Shown: piece after piece, positions 51,051 through 63,999 of the stretch
Layout of the letters: each line of letters starts with the position of its first letter
Numbering within the stretch: the stretch's first letter is position 1
NCBI RefSeq assembly: GCF_009730915.1
Contig: NC_052481.1
Span: 17,790,386 to 17,854,385 of the forward strand
Length of the DNA stretch: 64,000 nt
Reading direction: 5' to 3'
Source: Dioscorea cayenensis subsp. rotundata
Taxonomy: Eukaryota > Streptophyta > Magnoliopsida > Dioscoreales > Dioscoreaceae
Notes under the pieces: model-generated
What the model saw: only the letters and a program-made list of their open reading frames with translations
What the model was told of the DNA's origin: nothing
The model's database searches: none
Made by a program: the position numbers and the translations under genes

Positions 51051-53112
51051 TCTCCAACAACCGCGCTTCCCCAAAGGAGCCAATTTCCGATTGACTAAGA
51101 AATTGTATTGGAAGCTTACTTATCTTTGCAATACTTTTTTTCCCTCCTCGTTACAAATCAACAGATAGGAATTACCTCTAAGTAGCGAGATTATACCGAC
51201 TACTAGTCATCCGACCACCTCCGCATAATAATTCTCGATATCCTTGAAGATTATACCATTTGCTCTAGAGTTAACCTTAATCATAAGCATTTCTGGAGAG
51301 ATCTTGCTTGGTCTTTATGATGAGGCAATGAAAGTTTGAGCTTTTGTAGTTGTTGCAAAGAGACTCCAAGCTGGGTCTAAACTTCCTCACAAGAGGACGA
51401 TGGGCACTGCTATAAGGGGCTTTGAGAAGTCACCGATGAGAGCTTTACTTGTCTTTTGAGAGGGAGTGAGGGATAGTGAGCTACTACGTGACCAATACAT
51501 TGGTATTTCATGCAAACTATTAGATGTCAGCACTCCTCCACTTGGTGACTTATCCGAAAGCAATACGAGCAAGCTTGGAGTGGATCTAGTAATCTACTTT
51601 TTTTTAGGTGTGTTTAGGGCCCTTTTTTTCCTTGCTTGTCTCCTCAAGTAGTGTTGCTTGTATTGGAGCCTCCTTTTTGGCCAACTACCTGGCTAGCCAG
51701 AGTGCCCTTTGCTATTAGTTTAATCCATTCAAAACGGTTGAATCTTTAGCGACACTATTCTTGTTGTGATTAGCCTCATCTCCTCTTGAGGGGCCTGTTA
51801 TGTGATGTCCAAGCAAGCCTCATCTCCTCTTGAGGGGCCTATTATGATCCCCATTATAGTGCCGTGAGATGTAACCCTCCCCCCTCCTATGTGTGCTGTT
51901 ATGCGCTCTGCTGTATGTGCTTCTCAGGATCTCACTAAGAAAGTTATCCAAAAGAATTTACATTTTATTCATGCAAACATGTATTGGCATCAATGGTCTA
52001 AAATCGATTATATTGGCATGATTGTCCTAAAATTTGGTATAGCAAGGACTAGACTAACAAAAGATAAACACCAATAAAAATGTTTTGTCACATGAAACCT
52101 AACAGTGTTCATAATTAATGTATTAAATAGAAATAAATTACAAAGTATATATAAATCTTTTAATAAAAATCATGGAAACATGGAAGCTACTTGTCAAGGC
52201 AATCTTTTGGAATAGCCGGTTGGAGTAAAATACTTATATTATTTATTATTGCATACTTCCACCAACCGTACGCTTCTTTGATGGATATATATTCTTCTAT
52301 TAGTGTTATTTTGCTTTTCATTAATCAGTTTGTTTGTACCAGCTAGCCTTTTATTTTAATAAAGCAATAATTTATTTAAATTTTAAAAAAATTATAAACC
52401 TGATAGAAAAAATGCCCATTTAAATAATTTTGAGAAAAGAGAAGATAACATTGAAACCAAGAAGCATTTATTCTGATTTTCTTACCAATACATTTTCAAA
52501 ATATTTGAGACAAGACAACCCTTCTAATTTTTCATTTTTTTTTAATCACTTTCTTCCATCCAAATGGCTTTCTCAATACAATTAATTTAGGAGCTATAAA
52601 TTTTGCATAGAGTCACCAAACACAAAATCTGAAGAAAATTCTTATAAATTTGACATAAAAAAAACCTTTTTCGGTGTAATGATGCAAAGACTATATTCAG
52701 TACTAAACGCAATACAATGTCCTAGACGTTAGGACATGCACATATAACCTTTGGCCAAAGGGTACATCGAACAAGAATTTAGAGAAGAGAAAAACAAAAT
52801 TCGGACATCTAGTAATTCATATTAATAGATTTCTGAAAACAAACTATAAACACTACATTTATGAACTAATGGTTTTGACTTCAAATAAATCCAAATAAAA
52901 GAATTCTATATAAAGTTCCACATGAATCCCACTCCTCAACACATCAATAACAATTATATTAATTACCAAGATGGAAAGGAAATGGCATATATCAGTACTA
53001 TGAGAAAAGCTCAAAAAAAAAATAGTGTTACTGTTGTATTAGTGGCCAGTAGATGTCAAAAACTCAAAAAAATAAAAAAAATAAAAAAAATAAAAAAATA
53101 AAAATAAAAAGG
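51051..53112. other. Non-coding; short direct repeat, A-rich tail, no gene recognised
   Basis: A 23-base phrase (CCTCATCTCCTCTTGAGGGG plus CCT) occurs twice, near 51777 and 51822, and is itself partly palindromic. An A-rich (ATAAAAAA)n-like patch spans 53068-53111. The open stretch around 51340-51600 has stops and no family I recognise. Confidence 0.5.
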
Positions 53113-54159
53113 GCCGAATCTCCATCACTTTAGGTAAGATTTGGAGAGGTATTTGGCCCGGCATTCAAGGGGATTGAAGATTGTAGCAGTCAAGCTCATC
53201 TTGGCGGCACACGTGGAGTCTACCTCGGCAACTTTCCATCCTAGGGATTGATAATGGGTTTTCATGGATCCTATGTTTACCTTTATGTTTTGTATCTTGA
53301 ATGCTTGCCCTCCATTAATGGAGGGCTAATTTGTAAGTGTTTGGGCATAGTTGAACTCTAGGGTTTATATTTTGTGACTTTGGTTGTTGGATCTCTTATG
53401 CTTTAATTGATTTCTTTTTTGCAATCATATCTATTTGAGTCTAATTGTGTGAATGGATGCTTGATTGCTGACGAGGTAAAAGCCCTAGCTATGATATCTT
53501 ATATTGCTACGTGATGAGAAGAAACTTCCACCTAGCATAGGCTTACTGCAATTCAAGAAGATAGTGGGTGCCCTCTGGTTAGAGTATCTAGGTCTCCCAC
53601 AATCCTTCCGAGTGGGTTGATGATGATCTTCATTCTCTTTGCAATCATGTAGAGTAGATTTTAAGAAAAATCACATTTCTACTTTGTATTTAGATTAGGG
53701 ACAATTTCTCTTTAGGGGGAGATTTTCTACATAAGAGATTATCATTAGCCCATAATAAGGTTTCATAGAGTATTAATGCGATTGTGTGGATGTCTGTATC
53801 AGCTTTCTACACCGATTCAATTACACTTCGCCTGAGAAATCGGGATTTTGTATGCTTCTGGAAAACTTTCAGTTCAAATAGGATTGCATGCTTAGACAAC
53901 CATTGCCCTATACTTTATAACCTAGAGTGATACTATGCCCGGACATCATTCTCTTCCTTGAATTCTCTCCCTTGATTTTCCCGTATTTCCTAGTTTTATT
54001 TTTGTTTTGGTGTTCACACAATTCACATACATCATTAGGCTAATTTTTCGGATTTAGAGTTATTACTAGTATTCACCTCATTCCCTGTGAACTGACACTC
54101 TACACTTCAAGCACAATTTATTACGCGATCGGCAAGTACAATTGTGTGCGTCCTTATCA
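53113..54159 (+). mobile_element. Gypsy-type LTR fragment, 5'-truncated
   Basis: Co-linear with 29250-30284: shared phrases include CAGTCAAGCTCATCTTGGCG, GAGGGCTAATTT, CTCTAGGGTTTAT, GAGTCTA and ATGCCCGGACATC, and both end ...TATCA. The first half of the LTR is missing. An A-rich run adjoins the left end. Confidence 0.68.
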
Positions 54160-54455
54160 AATTCAATTACACACTTTGCATAATTAATAAATAAACAAGT
54201 AAATAATCAAGGAAGCACTTATTTTTCACAAATAAATAAGCATAATTAGGAAATAATTAAAATATCTAAATAACCCATATATAAAATGTCAAAAAAATTT
54301 ATAATTTCAAAATCTGGAATTTTACTAGTGGATTACTTACTTGCTACCAGACAAAACTCCGAATCCCATCCGAACACTAATTTCAACCCACATCAAATGT
54401 CCTAAAGACATGCAATGAGAACTAACATTCTACCAAGTCTAAACTTAAAGTTATA

Positions 54456-55080
54456 AAAATCACAAAGTTTAAAGGGTCACTCTGCAAAATGGTTACTTTA
54501 AATAAAATATACACCAAAAGAAAAGTTAGATTTCCAAGCTTAACTTATTAATAATCAAACTAAAATCACAAAATCAATAGAAATTAATCTAAGCTTCAAA
54601 GGGTGTTATCAAGAGAGGGGGTGGTAAGGCCAGCCATACAATGGCTATTCTCACAAAAATAGAGCAACCGTATGTACTAGCAATAATAATAATAATAACC
54701 AAAAGAAGAAGATGGAGAATAACGAGAACAAGATCATGAGTCAATTGAAATTGAGACCTACTCAATTAAAATCACAAAGTTTAAAGGGTCACTCTGCAAA
54801 ATGGTTACTTTAAATAAAATATACACCAAAAGAAAAGTTAGATTTCCAAGCTTAACTTATTAATAATCAAACTAAAATCACAAAATCAATAGAAATTAAT
54901 CTAAGCTTCAAAGGGTGTTATCAAGAGAGGGGGGTGGTAAGGCCAGCCATACAATGGCTATTCTCACAAAAATAGAGCAACCGTATGTACTAGCAATAAT
55001 AATAATAATAACCAAAAGAAGAAGATGGAGAATAACAAGAACAAGATCATGAGTCAATTGAAATTGAGACCTACTCAATT
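54456..55080. repeat. Near-perfect tandem duplication, 312-bp unit x2
   Basis: Unit 1 (54456-54767) and unit 2 (54768-55080) differ by one extra G in a G-run and one other base (GAATAACGAGAAC versus GAATAACAAGAAC). Each carries a short (AAT)n tract. No coding content is recognised. Confidence 0.95.
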
Positions 55081-55673
55081 ATATTAGCAACAAGTGGCTG
55101 GTGACCAACCTATATGCATATATATATATATATATAACTATATGCACATTTCTATGTAAATCAACGTATAGGTATACATATATATATAACTATTTTCAAG
55201 ATAGTGCAGCTCAACATATATGCATGCATATATAGCCATATTCCTAGGTATATGATGCAGAATCAACATATAAGTGTATATATATAACTATGTTTAAAAA
55301 AAACTGCAGATCCATCATATAAGTACATATATAACTATATACATTGGTTGCAGCCAGTTCAAAGGAAGGGAGAAGGAAAGAGAAAAGATGAAGCTCAGAT
55401 CATCTCCAAGATATGCAAGGCTTTAAATATGAACACCATGCACCAATCCTTAGCACAAAGTAAGGCAAGATAAACTTCAAATAAAACCTCTTCTATCTAA
55501 GGCAGCAAGGACAATCTTCACCCAAGTATTTACAACCACCACAACACCCAATTTTTAAAATAAAAATGCTAGAAGATTACTTGGAAGAGTGACAAGATAA
55601 GGCCAATAAAACTTATAGTTGTGACTACAAGGTTCACCACCGGAGGTTCGCCGGAAGTTCGCCGGAGGATCAC

Positions 55674-55675
<2 letters not shown>

Positions 55676-55708
<33 letters not shown>
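55676..55708. repeat. (CT)n microsatellite
   Basis: About 16 CT units, preceded by a short GTTCGCCGGAGG/GTTCGCCGGAAG direct repeat. Confidence 0.95.
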
Positions 55709-55711
<3 letters not shown>

Positions 55712-55989
55712 CAAAATAATGGGTAGAAGAAAAAAAAATAATACTAATGGCTACCTATATTACAAGATGGCAACAACTAATAAAAACATGGCTTCAACAT
55801 ATGGGTTCACGGGTTTTATTGGAAAATAGGTCAGGAATCCAGGCTTGAAGGGATTGTTACAAACAAATGGAGACAAACTGCTGGGGCCCACATAAATTAT
55901 AAAAAATATTAAATATAAATAAAATTGAAACTATACCTCTTTTTCTCGTAGAAATTTGATATTGATTACAAATGACAAAATGTTTTTAT

Positions 55990-57241
55990 TAAGATTAATA
56001 ACACTGAAAATATAGGGACATCAAGAGCAAATAAGTGTTCAGTTCTATAGGACTTGATGAGAGTTTATGATATTGAGTTTTATTCAGAAAAAGGGGATGA
56101 AGGTACTTACCTTTTATTCATTCATACGGGAAATATATAACAACATATTGTAAACTGATAAGTAATACAAAAAAACATGTAGCCTATTAATAACAACGCT
56201 GGCTGACTTTCAACTCAAAAACAACCAATAACTGAAGAGATCTTCAAGCCATTTCATTGGCTCAATTATTGCAACACCACTACATACAAAATATTAACTT
56301 CTGACCACCAATCAATGCTTAAACTAAAGAAGGTGATTAGCTCCTTTATTTTGACTTATCAAAGGTTTCAAGAGCTAACCCTCACATGAGACTCAATCAG
56401 TTCAATACCTTTAACACCTTCCTTTGATTGAGGCTCCAATAAACCTAGCTTTGACATGATAAACACCTGCTTCTTCACAGCCAACGCTTGGGTGAAAATG
56501 TCCTCCATTTGGTCTTTAGTCGAACAGTGCTCCAAAGAGAACCTTTTCTGCAACCAAACTTCTAATAAAGTGAAACTGAATCTCAATATGCTTTGTGCGA
56601 GTGTGATGAATGAGGTTATTCCCTAGAGATATTATAGAGCGATTATCACACCAAAGAGTTGCGACATCTTGCTGGGTTTTACCACAATCTTCCAAAACTC
56701 GGTGCATCCAAATAGCTTGACATGCAGCCGCGGTAGCTACAATGTATTTAACATCCGTCGTAGACAAGGCAATGATTTCTTGCTTCTTAGCACTTCAAGC
56801 TACTATTCTTGAGCCAATATGAAATACTATTTTAGTTGTACTCCTCCGATCTACCAAAGAACCTCCCCAGTCACTGTCACTCAACCCTTCCAATTTACAG
56901 CAATGGGTCTTCTTGTAAGCCATCTAAAGAGTTGATGTACCAGAGAGATACCTTAGCACTCTCTTCACAGCTCCAAGATGATTTCTTGTTGGAGAGTTCA
57001 TAAACATTGATAAAAGACTAACTGCAAAGCAGATATCTGGTCTAGTATGGGTTAGATACATGAGTTTTCTAATTAAAACTCGGTACTGTCTTGCATCTGT
57101 TCTACAATCTGAAACTTAATATTTTTTGACATGCGTGTGAGCACTGATCTACAACTCTTCATATTACATTGTTTTAATAACTCTTCAATGTATTTCACTT
57201 AGCTCACATTAATACAATTCATATGTTGGCTCACCTCTAAC
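55990..57241 (-). mobile_element. Copia 3, 3' half: end of reverse transcriptase, RNase H and probable 3' LTR
   Basis: On the minus strand the end of reverse transcriptase (about 57240-56830) leads into RNase H: TTDVKYIVATAAACQAIWMH, TLWCDNRSIISLGNN, HTRTKHIEIQFHFIRSLVAE, then after a shift LEHCSTKDQMEDIFTQALAV, ending RVSS-stop at about 56368. The following 300-350 bases, with AATAAAA signals, are probably the 3' LTR, though I could not define its ends. This is the continuation of the copia at 61519-63999: the two were one element before the hAT insertion at 57242. Confidence 0.85.
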
Positions 57242-58211
57242 TAGTGGTGTCAATTGGGCTGCCACGGCCCGGGTCCAAGGTCGCACGGACACTGTGCGTG
57301 CTCGGGCCGGCACGGCCCGCCAACATAATAATGTCAGCCCAGCACGAGACACGGCCCACTTTGGGTGGGCTCATGCCGTGCCGGCCCACCCATTAATATT
57401 TTATTATTTTTAATATAAAATTTTAAAAATAAAAATAAATTTTAAAAATTCAGAAAAAATTGAAAGAAATTTAGAAAATTGATAAAATATAAATTTACAT
57501 TCTCAACAAATAATCAATTAATTTGTCAACTAATTTATAATTTTACATTCTCATTCTCCATCATATTAATAAAAGGTGTATCATATTAATTTTACTTCTT
57601 CTCTAAGGACTAAGGTGTATCATATTACTTTTACTTCTTCTCTTAGCATCTATTGCCATTCGGGGTTGATGCTGAGCAAGAACATAGTCTAGGTGAGCAT
57701 CAAAGGTTTTCATAGTCTCATAGAGGAGTGAAGCATAAAAAAAAATTGAGAATTAGAAGAAAAAAAAAAGAAAAATTTCAATAATCAGGATTCAAGAACA
57801 AAAAACTTCAAAAACATTGATTTAGGTCCAGTGAAATCCTTACAATCCTTGAAACATTCAGCATTCACAAAAACTTCATAATGTTGCATGAACTTCAGTA
57901 TTCACAATTGTTGAAACATTCTTTGAGCCATTTAATCCTTACTCTCTTCAAGTGAATATAGAATACAAGAAATTCACCATGCAATCAAAGCAAAAGCAAA
58001 TACATAGAACAATTAGATAACCTAATTCATCATCCCAAACCTTGATAACGAAAAAAAGGGGATAATCTCGAGTAATCAAACACCAAACCATCATCCAACC
58101 AAATCAAAACACGATCAGTGAACAATCATCGAGCACCTGGCCTCCGCCTCGCCGCTGGTCTGACAACTGCCAGCATCGCCGCTAATCGATGGTGTTGTGG
58201 GAGCGGCTGCA

Positions 58212-58472
58212 TCACAAGCTCCTCATCTTCTCCTTTGATATGGATCCTTTAATCAAATCATCGGCGGACCAAGAGCCAGCAAAAGCAAAGAGGGAGTGGA
58301 GGAGGAAAGGGGAGGCGGAGTGGTGAGCTTTCATGGAAAGAGAGAGGCAGTGGTGAAGGAGGTCCTTGTCCATGGAGGCAGCGGTGGAGATCGGCATCAT
58401 CAATGTTATGGGTGGTGGTATTGTGGTCCGAGACTCCGAGGAGTATCTTTCAATTTCGAAAGAAGGCTTCAT
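58212..58472 (-). CDS. Small open frame inside the hAT element, function unknown
   Basis: An 86-residue open frame starts MKPSFEIERYSSESR. It contains MDKDLLHHCLSLSMKAHHSA, FLLHSLFAFAGSWSADDLIK, and ends KMRSL. A TTTATATTTG TATA-like stretch lies about 30 bases upstream, and local GC is higher than in the surrounding transposon. I do not recognise the family. It may be the 5' exon of a captured host gene, or chance. It lies on the transposase strand, beyond the transposase C-terminus. Confidence 0.3.
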   Translation of the reverse strand: MKPSFEIERYSSESRTTIPPPITLMMPISTAASMDKDLLHHCLSLSMKAHHSASPFLLHSLFAFAGSWSADDLIKGSISKEKMRSL

Positions 58473-58789
58473 CCGGCGGCTAATCCTAACTCTAACTTCA
58501 AATATAAATAGGCGAGAAACAAAAATTTGAAATTGCTATTAAATATTAATATAAGAATATTAAATATTTAAACAAAAGTTGACAAAAAAATGAAATATGA
58601 AAATATATCTAGAGATTATCAATTATCTATTATATACTTATCTTTTTTTTTTTTTTAATTTGAAGGCTTGAAAGTTGAAACAATGAAAAAGATTAATCTT
58701 GGCATCCTACAAGCTTGAAGCTCATCAATTTATTTCTTCTACGTCAGTATATGTGCCTTCTCCGCCGTCATCAGGGGTGAATTTTTCTC

Positions 58790-60820
58790 TTTGTTCTTGC
58801 AATCTATCTTCAGCGTCCAACCAATCCTTCAAACATATGCACATTTACACTGTTTGATTATTCATTTGGCTCCTCCTATCATCCAATACTCCTTTTTTTG
58901 CACTAAAACAAGACTCCGATGCTACTGTAGACATCAGTGGAGTTAAAAGATCATGCACTATGACGGTAAGCATAGGATAACTATGCGCCTGTTGTTTCCA
59001 CTATGCCAAAATATCAAAATTATCCATTTCTTCCGATGTAAGAAAATTATTAATATTATTATTTAAATAATGATTTATTTCATGAGAAGTAGAAGAAGTA
59101 CTAGTAGTAGTAGAAGAAGTAGAAGAAGAAGAAGAAGAAGAAGAAGAAGCACCCATGGAAAATTTTTTTAATTATATTTACAACATAAGTTGCGGATCTA
59201 TTTTTGGTGCTCGAAGAGGAACTTTCAGTAGATTGAGGCATATTGAAAGTCCTTCTATCACCATATTTTATATGATATTCATTATACATATCATAAAATA
59301 AAGAATGATAATTTTCTTTGAGAAAAGAATGATCTAGCCCCATATTATTATCATAAGAATCAATTATACAAAAAGTGCCATCAATTTTAAAATGTGGGTC
59401 AAGAAACATAGCTAAAATAAGAAGTGGTTCAGGTTTTCCAAAATATTTTTAAAATTTTTCCTCCATGGGAACCATAATAGGAGCAAAATTAGGTTCTTCC
59501 CTATATTTTTCAAAAATCTCACTAATAAAAAAATATTTGGTTGACAATATAGATGAAGTGGAATAATAAACGCCGGAAAAAATATTAGTTGAAGCATAAA
59601 AAATTTCCAAAAACTCCTTAATCAAATTGCTAATTTCCCAATCATAATTAGTAACATGATCTTTTTGGGAAATCTATCATTATCAAACATGGAAATAATA
59701 TCTCTATCGTTATAACCACAATCCAACATTTCATAAGTTGAATTCCACCTATGCTCAACATCAATGATATATCTTTTACATCTTCTTCCCCTTTCCGAAC
59801 AATAAGCTTGAAAATCATGTCTTTGGGTTGAACCATTTCGAACATACAAAATAGAATTACTAACTTTCTTAATATGGGTCTCAATTATTTTTAAACCATC
59901 TTTAACACATAAATTCAAGACATGACATGCACAATGCACATGGAAAAAAACTACGGAAAATGAAGGCATTAAATTCAATTTTAAAATATCATTTGTATTT
60001 TTATTTGCCAAAGCATTATCCGAAGTAATTGAAAATATAGAACTCGAAATATTATACTCATTAATAGCCCGAGTTATATAACTTGCAATAACACTTGCAG
60101 TATGCCGGTGACCTAATTCAAAAAAACTTAAAATACGCTTTTGCAAAACCCAATTATAATCAATATAATGAGTGCTAACACAGATAATTTGTTCAAAATT
60201 GAGAAGATCAAATATCCGAATTAAGAGAAATTTTAAAAGAACAAGAAGATAATTTGGAAATTAACTTTTGTTTTTAATCATCATAAATAATAAGACAATA
60301 ATTAATTTCTCATAGTATTTCTTGAAACCGATTTAAAATTAGGATTAAAAACTTGAAGAAGCATTTTTGTAAAGGACGGATTTTCAGCAAGATAAAAAGG
60401 TTACTCATTTTGAATAATAAATTTTGCAACTTCTTTTCTTGCATTTTCGTTATTAAAAATAAAATTTCCCATAGTCAAATCAGTAAAACTTATTTGCATT
60501 TGGGTGGGATCGTGTGGCTTTCTTTCGCATGCTTGTCCGCATGTCTTTTTAAATGCCCCCCAAGTTTGGCAAGAAAAATCTTTTTTATATTTTATACAAA
60601 CTGCCCGAGTGCCTTTGTTCAGAAAATCAACAATATCATAAAATTGGCAGACCCTTAAAGTTCTTTTTCTTGAGCTTGATGGAGGGTTGTTACTAGATGG
60701 TCCAATATTTGGGGTCTCAATAACATGCTCGACATCATGATTCGGAGAATTTAACAGGGTATTTTCATGAAAACCAAATGGAGAATTATTGGAGGAAAAG
60801 TTGGGAGAAGAACCGGCCAT
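58790..60820 (-). pseudogene. hAT transposase (BED zinc finger, RNase-H-like core, C-terminal dimerisation), frameshifted
   Basis: The ATG at 60820 opens MAGSSPNFSSNNSPF. A BED-type finger region follows (VCQFYDIVDFLNKGTRAVCI, TWGAFKKTCGQACER), with the second finger Cys/His pattern altered. Downstream pieces are FSITSDNALANKNTNDILK and FHVHCACHVLNLCVKDGLK (catalytic core), RWNSTYEMLDC, AMFLDPHFKIDG, and near 58900 MDNFDILAWWKQQAHSYPML with LTPLMSTVASESCFSAKKGV, the hAT C-terminal dimerisation block. The order is right for plant RICESLEEPER-like transposases. Frameshifts separate the pieces and a (TTC)n tract interrupts near 59110-59150, so no functional enzyme is expected. Confidence 0.85.
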
Positions 60821-61518
60821 TACGCAAATTAAAAATTAAGAACAAAGGATTACCTCAATTGTTTTAACAAATAATTTAGAAAGTAAATTTTTGGTGTTGA
60901 TTATCTTTTGAGCGCAATTGAGATAGCTGATGAAGAACTTGAAACTTGGATTTGCTAACTTGAAGCTTGGAAGTTAGAACTTAGAAGCCAAGAGAGAATT
61001 AGATTAAGAGATGATAGAGTTTTGTGTGAAAATTCTAGTTTGAATTTAGGGGTATTTATAATTTTTTAAAATATTTTTATTCCAAAAATACCCTCATAGA
61101 CTAACCGTTTATAGTTGTTGTAAAGGGCAAAAATGTCATACACCAAAAAGACTAAATTACCCATAAACCTAGCCGTTAGATAATTGTTGGGATGGGTAAA
61201 AGTGTCTTTCTGAAAAAGCAAAAAATAAATAAATAAATTCAAAATTTTTAATTTTTAATCCCCATAAAAGGAAAAACAATAAAAAATTTTAATATTTGGG
61301 TTTTGGGCCATTTGGCCCTTTAATGACCTTTGCGAGCCATGCCGGGCCGACACGGCCCGCGGGCCATGGAGCCCCAGCCTAGGATGACCAGGCATCTGGA
61401 CCGTGCCAAGCCCAGGCACAGTATTGTAGCACCGTGCCTGGCCTGGGCACTACCCAAATCGTGCCAGGCCGTGTCGAGCCTAGGCTGGCACGGCCCGGTT
61501 GACACCACTACCTCTAAC

Positions 61519-63999
61519 ACAAGAAAATAATGTAAAAAAGACCCAGACCGATCATCTCAAAAGCCTTCATCATGTCTCCCTTAAACTCGGCAATCAATTC
61601 CAAAGAAGAACTCAATAAATTATATCATCAACATTGACACATACCAGATTACATACTCTCCTACACCATGCTTCTTGTATAATGTGTGTTCATTGTTGCT
61701 TCTATTGAAGCCTTAACGAGTAAAATAACCATCCAATTTGCAATACCAAGCTTTTGGAGCTTGCCTAAGGCCATACAAGGCCTTCCAAAGCTTACACACA
61801 TAGCTCACCTTCCCTTCTTCTTGATACCTAGGAGGCTACTCAACAAAGACTTCTTCGCTAATGTCGTCGTTAAGGAAAGCTGACTTGACGTCTAAATGGA
61901 ACACTGGCCAACCAAATTGAGCAGCCTCAGCAAGCACAATTCTCACAATTTTCATCCGAGCCACTGAAGAATACACATCTTCTATATCGATCCGGAGTTC
62001 TTGAGAGTAACCTTTAGCTACAAGCCTTGCCTTGTGCTTCAAGATCCTCCCATTAGTTTGGTACTTTGTTTTGTATACCTATTTTAGGCCTAGGACTTTC
62101 CTTCTAGTTGGTTGCTCAACCAGATCCCAGGTTCCATTCTTCTTGATTGAAGCCATCTCTTCATCCATGGCAGACCTCCAAACTTCTTCCTTGAATGCCT
62201 TTTCATATGTTGTAGGGTCCTCAACATGCGATGCGAATGAACTAATCACATAAATATCACTTAATGATCTCATCTTTCTTGGAGGAGATCCATTAATTGA
62301 TACAATGGGTGTTGATTCATTTCTCTGATCCTTGCTCGGAAGTTAACTGTGCTTGGGCTGGAGAATTGAGTTGAAGATCATTCCCAGAATTTCTCTGAAT
62401 TGAACTTGTTTGTTCACTACTTTTAGCTAAATTTTCAAATGCATTAGCACCATACACATGAGTAGTGGATTGTGTGTTTTGTCTCCATTCCCATGCATCG
62501 GTTTCAATAAACCTCACATCCTGACTAATTACAATCTTTCTAGTCATAGGATTATACAAACGGTAAGCTTTGGAATCACTGCAATAGCCGAGAAAGACAC
62601 ACTTCTCAGTCTTCTTGTCCAGTTCACTAAGCTTCTAAGATGGAGTTTTCCTTTCTACTGTACTAGTAGGTGAAATATTGATCAAATAAATGGCAGTGGA
62701 GATGACCTCTGCCTAAAAAGTAAGCGGCATTCAATTGATGTTGAGCATGCTCCTTGCCATATCCACAGTAGTTCTATTCTTCCTTTCCATAACTCCATTA
62801 TATTATGGAGAGTATAGGGTTCTTATACCTTCATTTTCACAAAAAGTCTTGAAAACTTGAGAATGGAATTCACCTCCATGAACAATGCGCAAAGCTTTGA
62901 GCTTTCTCCCTGATTCCCTCTCAACTAATGCGTTAAACTTCCAAAAGCATTGAAAAGCTTCTCCTTTCACCTTGACAAAAACACCGAGCACATTAGTGTG
63001 AAATCATCAACAAAAAGAACCAAGTACTTACTTCCTCCCATTGATTCTTGCTGCATAGGGCCACAAAGATCAGTGTGAACAAGCTACAATGGTGTAGGTG
63101 ATCTCTAAGCTTCTCTGCTTTTGAATCAATTTAGGGTTTGTTTACCAGTTATGTATGCTTCACATGGTGTTGAAGAAGAGAGTTCAGGAAGTCCAATTAC
63201 CATATTACTCTAATGAAGCTTCTTCAAGCTTCTCCAATTGAGATGTCCATAGTGTTTATGCCAAAGCAAGGACACATCTTCAATTTTTTTATGCATGATT
63301 AGCTCTTCCTACATGATCCACAATGAGTGGAAACATATTGTTAGAAATCTTTTGAATGGTGACGGGCTTCAAGCCTGAGTCTTTGTCTGCAATGATACAA
63401 ACATTATCTTCAAAGTTGATTGTTTATCCCATTGCTATTAACTAACTAATGCTGAGTAAATTATAACCCAGCTTGGGCACATATATAATGAACTCCATGC
63501 ATGAGTTTCTTCTTCCTAGTGGAAGTCTGAAGAAGTATAGTACCTTTTCTTTCAATTTCCACTTGGTTGTTATCTCCAAGCTTCACCATTGATTTATATG
63601 AGTCATCAATGTTTTTGAATAAGTGTTTAACACTGGACATGTGGTTTGAACACCCACTATCCAAGACCCAAACTGAATGAGAGAGTGATTGTGGCTCACA
63701 TTCTGCTATAAAGAAATTGGTTACGTACTTATCTTTTTCTTTCTCAACAACCATACTCGCACCTTTGTTTGAGTTTTCACTTCTATACCAACATTCTGAT
63801 CTCTTGTAACCATACTTCTTACAATGGAAGCATTGTGTACTACTTCTTCCACCCTTTGAATCTTGATTAAAGTGAGACCTTATCTCCATGGGTCCTCCTC
63901 AACCTCTACTCCTTCCTCTTCCTCGCCAATTCCCTCTGCATCTCCCTCTAAAGCCTCCCCTGCTTACATCCCAAGATGATGAAGCTTCAATATTTGAAA
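61519..63999 (-). mobile_element. Copia 3, 5' half (gag to reverse transcriptase), running off the window
   Basis: Read on the minus strand from the window edge: CCHC knuckle CFHCKKYGYKRSECW and protease WVLDSGCSNHMSS (63889-63461), integrase core GEFHSQVFKTFCENEGIRTL (near 62850), then HVEDPTTYEKAFKEEVWRSA and MDEEMASIKKNGTWDLVEQP (62270-62080), and reverse transcriptase KARLVAKGYSQELRIDIEDV to LDVKSAFLNDDISEEVFVE (62040-61836). Each block is in a separate frame or interrupted by stops, so the element is dead. Its 5' LTR lies beyond 63999 and its 3' half lies across the hAT insertion. Confidence 0.87.

Larger units (their letters stand above)
57242..61510 (-). mobile_element. hAT DNA transposon, 4.27 kb, inserted in copia 3
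   Basis: Terminal inverted repeats TAGTGGTGTCAA are present at both ends, with an exact 8-bp target duplication CCTCTAAC (57234-57241 and 61511-61518), the hAT hallmark. GC-rich subterminal regions carry repeated CACGGCCCG/CCGTGCC motifs. The minus strand encodes a BED-finger hAT transposase in pieces. Removing the element and one duplication copy rejoins the copia 3 reverse-transcriptase region. Confidence 0.95.
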
